A stretch of DNA of 64,000 nt, from the NCBI GenBank assembly GCA_030248215.1, contig JASANG010003296.1, positions 89,014-153,013 on the forward strand, written 5' to 3'. This DNA comes from Enoplolaimus lenunculus. Its lineage: Eukaryota > Nematoda > Enoplea > Enoplida > Thoracostomopsidae. Both the position numbers and the translations under genes were made by a program. The notes under the pieces were generated by a model, which did no database searches, was not told where the DNA came from, and saw only the letters and a list, made by a program, of their open reading frames with translations. This document shows positions 58,295 through 64,000 of the stretch, in pieces. Each line of letters begins with the position of its first letter. The stretch's first letter is position 1.

Positions 58295-59440
58295 TTTGGT
58301 ATTCGTTAAATATCATCAGCGTTTGGAGTTTTGTCGATTGTTTGACGCGTCTATAAAGATTTCGTTTATGGCTGAGTGTCGAAAACACAAGTATGTCTTA
58401 GTTTTTAGGCTCATATTCACGCTTGGATATAAACACCTAGATTTTGTTCGGGAGATTTCGGCGTACTGTCCACAACAGTGCTTAATTTTTCGCTTTTTTC
58501 TCAAAATCCGGTGTTAGTATTCTCGAATGTAGGTATGTGGCTCCAGGAACAAGACAGTTGAGTTCGAAACTTTAAAGCATACTTAGTTTTGAAAGTACAT
58601 GCTTAAGTATAACCTTGCATTGTCGCTCGTGCTATTGACACAACACAACTAAACGTTTCATTCAACGGATAGTTGCAATACCGGATATATAGCAGTAACG
58701 GCCCTTGTGACTATAAAGGCCGTCCCAATTGCCCGGGACACAAATATACCCGGAGAGCACACTTATGCGCTCCTATGCACAGGCAGATATATTTACGTAG
58801 GTATATATAATATATATAATTACATATATACACATATATACACATATATGTATTATATATACACATATATATCTGTCCCAAGTGTCCCATCTGTCCCAAC
58901 TGTCCCATCTGTCCCAATTGTCCCAACTGTCCCATATGTCCCGCTGTCCCAACTGTCCCAATTGTCCCATCTGTCCCATATGTCCCGCTGTCCCATCTGT
59001 CCCAACTGTCCCATTTGTCCCAACTGTCCCATCTGTCCCAACTGTCCCATCTGTCCCAACTGTCCCATCTGTCTCGCTGTCCGAACTGTCCCATCTGTCC
59101 CAAGTGTCCCAACTCTCCTATTTGTCCCGCTGTCCCAACTGTCCCAACTCTCCTATCTGTCCCGCTGTACCAACTGTTCCATCTGTCCCAAGTGTTCCCA
59201 TCTGCCTCAACTGTCCCATCTGTCCCGCTGTCCCAACTGTCCTATCTATCCCATCTGTCTCGCTGTCCCAACTGTCCCATCTGTCATAAGTGTCCCATCT
59301 GTCCCATCTGTCCCATCTTTCCCAACTGTCCCATCTGTCCCAACTGTTTATTTGTCCCAAGTGTCCCATCTGTCCCAACTGTCCCATCTGTCCCACTGTC
59401 TCATCTGTCCCAACTGTTCCGTTGTCCCAATTATATTTTT
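58295..59440. repeat. Left arm of a large inverted duplication
   Basis: Sequence from 58295 reappears inverted at 64000 and runs on through about 59240 / 63093 with only scattered differences; the 73-residue frame at 58296-58517 has a near-identical partner at the window's right edge. Contains CTGTAG-family sequence from about 58535 and the inserted GGCC-S element. Confidence 0.93.
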
Positions 59441-59504
59441 GGAATGTACTCCTGGTACATTGCTGTCCCAGGAAAATGGGACGGCTTTTAAAGTAACATT
59501 GGCC
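58700..59504 (+). mobile_element. GGCC-S element carrying a CTGTCCCA minisatellite
   Basis: 805 bp. Left end GGCCCTTGTGACTATAAAGG, right end inverse GGCCAATGTTACTTTAAAAG; both continue inward into CCGTCCCA. Perfect 8-bp duplication GCAGTAAC at 58692-58699 and 59505-59512. It is inserted in a CTGTAG-family element, whose sequence resumes with GAAGGGCGGCGGAGG. Confidence 0.93.
58875..59430. repeat. 9/18-bp CTGTCCCAA/T tandem array
   Basis: Alternating CTGTCCCAA and CTGTCCCAT units, with CCGCTGTCC variants, about 60 units. The period is a multiple of three, which produces long cysteine-proline frames on + and tryptophan-rich frames on the minus strand. These are not genes. Confidence 0.97.
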
Positions 59505-59630
59505 GCAGTAACGAAGGGCGGCGGAGGACGGGTTAAAAATAAATAACAGTCCGTAACCGAATAACAGAAGGGTACCCTCTGGAGAGACCAAATAAATATG
59601 AGTCCCCCCTTTATTCGGGTCGTTACAATA
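59505..59630 (+). mobile_element. Right part of a CTGTAG-family element
   Basis: CGGAGGACGGGTTAAAAATA, GGGTACCCTCTGGAGAGACC and CCCCTTTATTCGGGTCG match the right third of 10602-11042; the left part lies before 58700. Confidence 0.85.
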
Positions 59631-59952
59631 TATTATATATGCAGCGTACAAAATAAATTACATTTTTTCAAATCTAAATCTGACGAGATGAAACTTGTTC
59701 GCTCGATCCCACTTCTCTGTTGAACCGCATTGTTCCAACAACGATGTCTCGATATATGCGAAATCAGCTCAGAATTGTTTTTAGAACCACTTAAGGTTTT
59801 CGCCAGTTTTTACACCAGACACTAATTTAATTGCACTCAATATTCAGCTAAAAATGAACCAACTGCAATTGTTCTTTCGCAATAAACATATATGAATCAT
59901 CAGCGCTGTTGGTTTTGAGCAGGTTTAAAAATGTTCAAATTTTTAGGCTTCT

Positions 59953-60132
59953 GTTAAGAAAGTCAGGGGCGGAACGTTTTTCTACAGAACAGCCATAGAG
60001 TAACCTTAAGCTTTAGATACGTTTTGGCTTCAGGCTTAGTCTTAAGTATAAGCTTATTCTTACGCTTAGGTTTTGGCTTTATGCTTAGAAATATGCTTAT
60101 ACTACTGTTACGGACGTGTTCTATATATTGGC
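59953..60132 (+). mobile_element. GGCC-B element, ends decayed
   Basis: AAAGTCAGGGGCGGAACG at left, ACGGACGTGTTCTATATATTGGC at right in part; TTAGGC-like interior strongly degraded. Confidence 0.65.
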
Positions 60133-60281
60133 GAAATTTGTATCAAAGACAAAATCACTAACTATTTCGGGATTTTGGAAACCGAGTGGCAGATAGTACG
60201 CCTCTATCTGAAAATTTTTTGTGACCAAATGGTACGGTTTGTCTCTAGCTTAAAATTTAACCACGCGAAATTGGCACATCC

Positions 60282-60703
60282 TATAGTGACCCGAATAACA
60301 GGGGACTGATATTTATTTGCCCTCTTCAGATGGTACCCACTGTCATTCGGTTACGAACTAATGTTTATTTTTAACCCGCGATCCGCCACCCGTCGTTACT
60401 GATATATCCGGTACTGCAGTTATCCGTTAAATTAAACGTTCTTGTATCATAAGGTTGAACCATAACCCAAGGTTATACTTAAGAATATACTTTTAAATCT
60501 TAAGTATGCTTTAAAGTTTCGAACTCAACATTATTAGGTACTGGAGTCATTTATGCACTGCAATTAGGGACAATTGACATTTATGGACTCTAAGTATGGT
60601 GTAGGGACTCTATCCGCTGTCAGACTCTTATTAGGGGACTCCTATTGATAGGAACTCATAATGGTGCCCCTCTTATTACCCCTCTTATTTGGTGACTACA
60701 GTA
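60282..60703 (-). mobile_element. CTGTAG-family element, near full length, minus orientation
   Basis: 422 bp from TATAGTGACCCGAATAACAG to CCTCTTATTTGGTGACTACA and GTA. It matches the inverse of 10602-11042 including CCGCCACCCGTCGTTACTG and CTCCTATTGATAGGAACTC. Confidence 0.85.
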
Positions 60704-61106
60704 TATAGCATATAGTAAAAATTGCGTTTTATAACATTTGCGAGCCTGTAGCCCCGTCAAAAATTACTGGATCCGCCTCTCATCGGTGTTGTGAAGATCA
60801 GATACTATAATAGAACCGCAGGAAGATTTTTTAACTGTACGATACCGTCAGTTGCTACAGAGTTAAACAGATTATCAGATGCAGTCCATAAATAAAAATT
60901 TGTAAAGCAAAAAGGAATTAGATATTTTACCATCAAGATTAACTCTGACAGGAGGCGTGCGCCACTCCACGAAACCCGCTGGATCCGTAATGGGCAGAGT
61001 GAACTTTATAAACTAAGACACACGTTGGATAAGGATACACGTCATAGAAGCGAAGTTAGAGGTATTCAGAGGTTCAAAGAATATACTGTTAAACCATGAT
61101 ACCTCT
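60704..61106. other. Intergenic with hAT-like end fragments
   Basis: AAAATTACTGGATCCGCCTC near 60765 and CCGCTGGATCCGTAATGG near 60978. No gene. Confidence 0.5.
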
Positions 61107-61282
61107 GGCCAATGTTACTTTTAGGGGCGTAACAGAGATTGGGCGTATTCCTAAGCCAAACCTAAGCGTTGCAAAATGTATTTCTAAGCCTAAGCCTAAG
61201 CAAAAAATTGTAATCTAGAATCTAAACCCACTTTTTTATACACCCACTAGAAACCTGGATGCCCCTTAAAGTAACACGGGCC
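61107..61282 (-). mobile_element. GGCC-A element
   Basis: 176 bp. Left GGCCAATGTTACTTTTAGGG, right inverse GGCCCGTGTTACTTTAAGGG. Flanks ATACCTCT and ATACTTCT agree at 7 of 8. Confidence 0.93.
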
Positions 61283-61887
61283 ATACTTCTTTGGACTAAA
61301 TATAATTGTGCAAATACGGTACTAAAGATTTCGGAAATCTGAGGTTCTGGTGGTCCCCTCCCTACCCCTAGCTATGCGATTTCGCGCATTAAGCCTGACA
61401 ATAATATATTAAATGGCCATGCAGGGCCCCTGAATACTGAACCTTGCGGACGCAGCCGCCATGCATAGATTATACTATTTTTACGCAGTTTAGCAACGCC
61501 TAAGCATAACTTAAGTTCTAAGAGAGACTAAGCGGAGCCGGGGACTCCCTTAAGGTGTGGTTTAGGATTTGGACTTAGATTTGTTTTAGTTTTTAGGTTG
61601 AAATATATTTAGGAGTGGCACAGCCACCTACACGGTGTTTTTCAAAGTATAAACCAAATCCTATGGCTTGTAAGAAGGCTTACGGCCTACTTTATAGTTC
61701 GTCATTGTTTTATACACGAACCGAAAGTGTTATTTAAGCAAACAATAATTTTGAACTGGGGCAAAATATTTTCGCAGGCTGACATTAAAAGTAAATTTTA
61801 CATTTTACAAATGCTTTAAGGCTCAAAAATACACATCAATTCAATCGTCGTATGGCGGATTTAGAATTTTCTGATAAAGACAAGCTT
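61283..61887. other. Intergenic, nothing recognised
   Basis: No gene or bounded repeat; one TTTAGGATTTGG stretch near 61560. Confidence 0.45.
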
Positions 61888-62092
61888 GGCCAATGTTACT
61901 TTCATGGGCGTAACAGTTAATTAAGCGTATTCCTAAGCCTTAGCGTAACCGTTGCAAAAATGGGATCCTAAGCCAAAGCCTAAACCGAAGCCTAAGCAAA
62001 AATGTAATCTTGAATCCAAACTTACTTTTCTGTTCACCAATTTGCCCCCGTCCTGGCGCCCTGGACTGGCACCTGGACGCACCTTAAAGTAA
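61888..62092 (-). mobile_element. GGCC-A element whose right end passes into a tandem array
   Basis: Left GGCCAATGTTACTTTCATGG, CCTAAGCC runs, AAAAATGTAATCTTGAATCC, then CACCTGGACGCACCTTAAAG in place of a single right end. Confidence 0.85.
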
Positions 62093-63091
62093 CATGGGCC
62101 AACCTGGACGCACTTAAAGTAACATGGGCCAACCGACGCCCTCGGCCACCGCGCACCTTAGACAGCCAAACCTGACGCACCTTAAGAACATGCCAAACCT
62201 GTGCACCTCTAAAGTAACATGGCCAAACCTGACCACCAAAACACACCTGGACGCACCTTAAAGTAACATGGGCCAAACCTGGACGCCTAGAACGGCCCAC
62301 CTTAAAGTAACATGGGCCAAACCTGGACGCACCTTAAAGTAACATGGGCCAAACCTGGACGCACCTTAAAGTAACATGGGCCAAACCTGGACGCACCTTA
62401 AAGTAACATGGGCCAAACCTGGACGGAGAAGAAGGACAAACCGGACACACCAGACAGGGCAACCGGCACACCAAACAGGGCCAACCGCGCCCAAGACACA
62501 CCACATGGGCCAAACCTGGACGCACCTTAAAGTACTGGGCCACCCGCCCGCCCCAACATGGGCCAAACCTGGACGCACCTTAAAGTAACATGGGCCAAAC
62601 CTGGACGCACCTTAAAGTAACATGGGCCAAACCTGGACGCACCTTAAAGTAACATAAACCTGCACGCAATTAGAAGACACGGGGCCAAACCTCGCCCGCG
62701 GGCCCCGGCCACCGCGGGCCCCGGCGCCCTTGTCTGGGCCCCTGGCCCCCGCCCAAACCTGGACCCACCTTAAAGTAACATGGGCCAAACCTGGACACAC
62801 CTTAAAGTAACATGGGCCAAACCTGGACGCCCCCCCCCCGCCCCGCCACCTTAAAGTAACATGGGCCAAACCTGGACGCACCTTAAAGTAACATGGGCCA
62901 AACCTGGACGCACCTTAAAGTAACATGGGCCAAACCTGGACACACCTTAAAGTAACATGGGCCAAACCTGGACACACCTTAAAGTAACATGGGCCAAACC
63001 TGGACGCACCTTAAAGTAACATGGGCCAAACCTGGACGCACCTTAAAGTAACATGGGCCAAACCTGGACGCACCTTAAAGTAACATGGGCC
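62040..63091. repeat. 32-bp tandem array made from a GGCC-A right end
   Basis: Unit combines AAACCTGGACGCACCTTAAA and GTAACATGGGCC, i.e. the last 32 bp of GGCC-A. More than 20 units; regular at 62300-62430 and 62850-63091. Between 62085 and 62770 units are broken by indels, GC-rich inserts and homopolymers. The minus frames here are artefacts. Confidence 0.95.
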
Positions 63092-63593
63092 AATGGGACA
63101 GTTGAGACAGATGGGAACACTTGGGACAGATGGGAAAATTGGGACAGCGGGACAGATAGGAGAGTTGGGACAGTTGGGGCAGCGGGACAGATGGGACAGT
63201 TCGGACACTTGGAACAGATGGGACAGTTGGGACAGGTGGTACAGTTGGGACAGATGGGACAGTTGGGACAGATGGGACAGTTGGGACAGATGGGACAGTT
63301 GGGACAGCGGGACATATGGGACAGTTGGGACAATTGGGACAGATGGGACAGTTGGGACAAATGGGACAGTTGGGACATATGGGACAGTTGGGACAGATGA
63401 GACAGTTGGGACACTTGGGACAGATATATATGTGTGTATATATGTATATATAATAAATATATGTGTATATATGTGTATATATACCTACGTAAACATACCT
63501 GCCTGTGCATATGTAAACAGGAGCGCATAAGTGTGCACTCCGGGTATATTTGTGTCCCGTGCAATTGGGACGGCCTTTATAGTAACAAGGGCC
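63075..63593 (-). mobile_element. Second GGCC-S element, inverted, left end lost in the array
   Basis: The array of GGGACAGTT/GGGACAGAT units at 63093-63425, the ATATATGTGTATAT tract and the end GGGACGGCCTTTATAGTAAC are the inverse of 58700-59240. It stops at GGGCC at 63593. The following GTTACTGC equals the inverse of the target duplication seen on the left arm. Confidence 0.9.
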
Positions 63594-64000
63594 GTTACTG
63601 CTATATATCCGGTATTGCAACTATCCGTTGAATGAAACGTTTAGTTGTCTTGTGTCAATAGCACGAGCGACAATGCAAGGTTATACTTAAGCATGTACTT
63701 TCAAAACTAAGTATGCTTTAAAGTTTCGAACTCAACTGTCTTGTTCCTGGAGCCACATACCTACATTCGAGAATACTAACACCGGATTTTGAGAAAAAGA
63801 CGGAAAGTATGAGCACTGTTGTGGACAGTACACCGAAATCTCCCGAACTAAATCTAAGGTGTTTATATCCAAGCGTGAATATGGGCCTAAAAACTAAGAC
63901 ATACTTGTGTTTTCGACACTCAGCCATAAACGAAATCTTTATAGACGCGTCAAACAATCGACAAAACTCCAAACGCTGATGATATTTAACGAATACCAAA
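63093..64000. repeat. Right arm of the large inverted duplication, runs off the window
   Basis: Inverse of 58295-59240 with few differences. One difference is an extra GTTTACATA-like segment near 63510. The end of the repeat lies beyond 64000. Confidence 0.93.

Noticed and set aside
58707-59651. Long frames rich in Cys-Pro (CPNCPIC) on + and Trp-Asp-Gly on the minus strand
   Set aside because: They are translations of the 9/18-bp CTGTCCCA array; the period is a multiple of three, so frames stay open by necessity. The inverted copy at 63043-63620 does the same.
62034-62881. Minus-strand frames with GLAHVTLRCVQVWP repeats
   Set aside because: They follow the 32-bp array, and the sequence there is probably unreliable.
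58295-64000. Complete large DNA transposon or virus-like element bounded by long inverted repeats
   Set aside because: No transposase, polymerase, integrase or capsid-type frame lies between the arms; the content is small elements and satellite, so an inverted duplication is simpler.

Overview
The window reads as nuclear DNA of a multicellular animal. It is AT-rich, contains intron-split genes with GT-AG junctions, and is crowded with short non-autonomous DNA transposons. I cannot fix the species. The hexamer TTAGGC, which is the telomere repeat of nematodes, occurs in many places, but always as short runs inside mobile elements, so it is not proof of a nematode. A start codon two bases after a splice acceptor hints at spliced-leader trans-splicing, known in nematodes, tunicates and several other animal groups.

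Two host genes are well supported, both on the + strand. Positions 4329-9914 hold a seven-exon gene for ADP-dependent glucokinase (ADPGK, 491 residues). Its exons join in frame and its catalytic GVGD motif is intact. Positions 51789-53697 hold a two-exon gene for a 336-residue secreted protein. It has a signal peptide, two fibronectin-III-like modules and a hydrophobic C-terminus of the GPI-anchor type. I know of no named orthologue. The roughly 42 kb between them has no exon I can support.

Most of the rest is repeats. The dominant group, here called the GGCC superfamily, is 150-250 bp long with inverted ends beginning GGCC[A/C]ATGT and clear 8-bp target duplications. Its interior is normally two short TTAGGC arrays separated by a conserved spacer. 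Its ends fall into three diverged classes (A, B, C). One member carries an unrelated CTGTCCCA minisatellite as cargo. The terminal 32 bp of another has been amplified into a 1-kb tandem array. A second abundant group (family D, about 165 bp, ends CAGGCCCGTAGCC, 8-bp duplications) is hAT-like. Other groups are TA-flanked elements, TTAA-flanked elements (one carrying a tRNA-like Pol III promoter), GC-rich elements with a 21-bp palindromic array, and foldback elements. Several insertions are nested and give relative ages.

The right end (58295-64000) is a large imperfect inverted duplication. Its arms hold a TA-flanked element with a GGCC element inserted in it, and its centre holds the 32-bp array. 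The right arm runs off the window. Parts of the central array look like poor consensus sequence, so an assembly artefact is possible there.

I see no reverse transcriptase, transposase, LTR or viral gene, no rRNA, no intact tRNA and no CRISPR array. Almost every long open frame outside the two genes is a by-product of tandem repeats whose period is a multiple of three.
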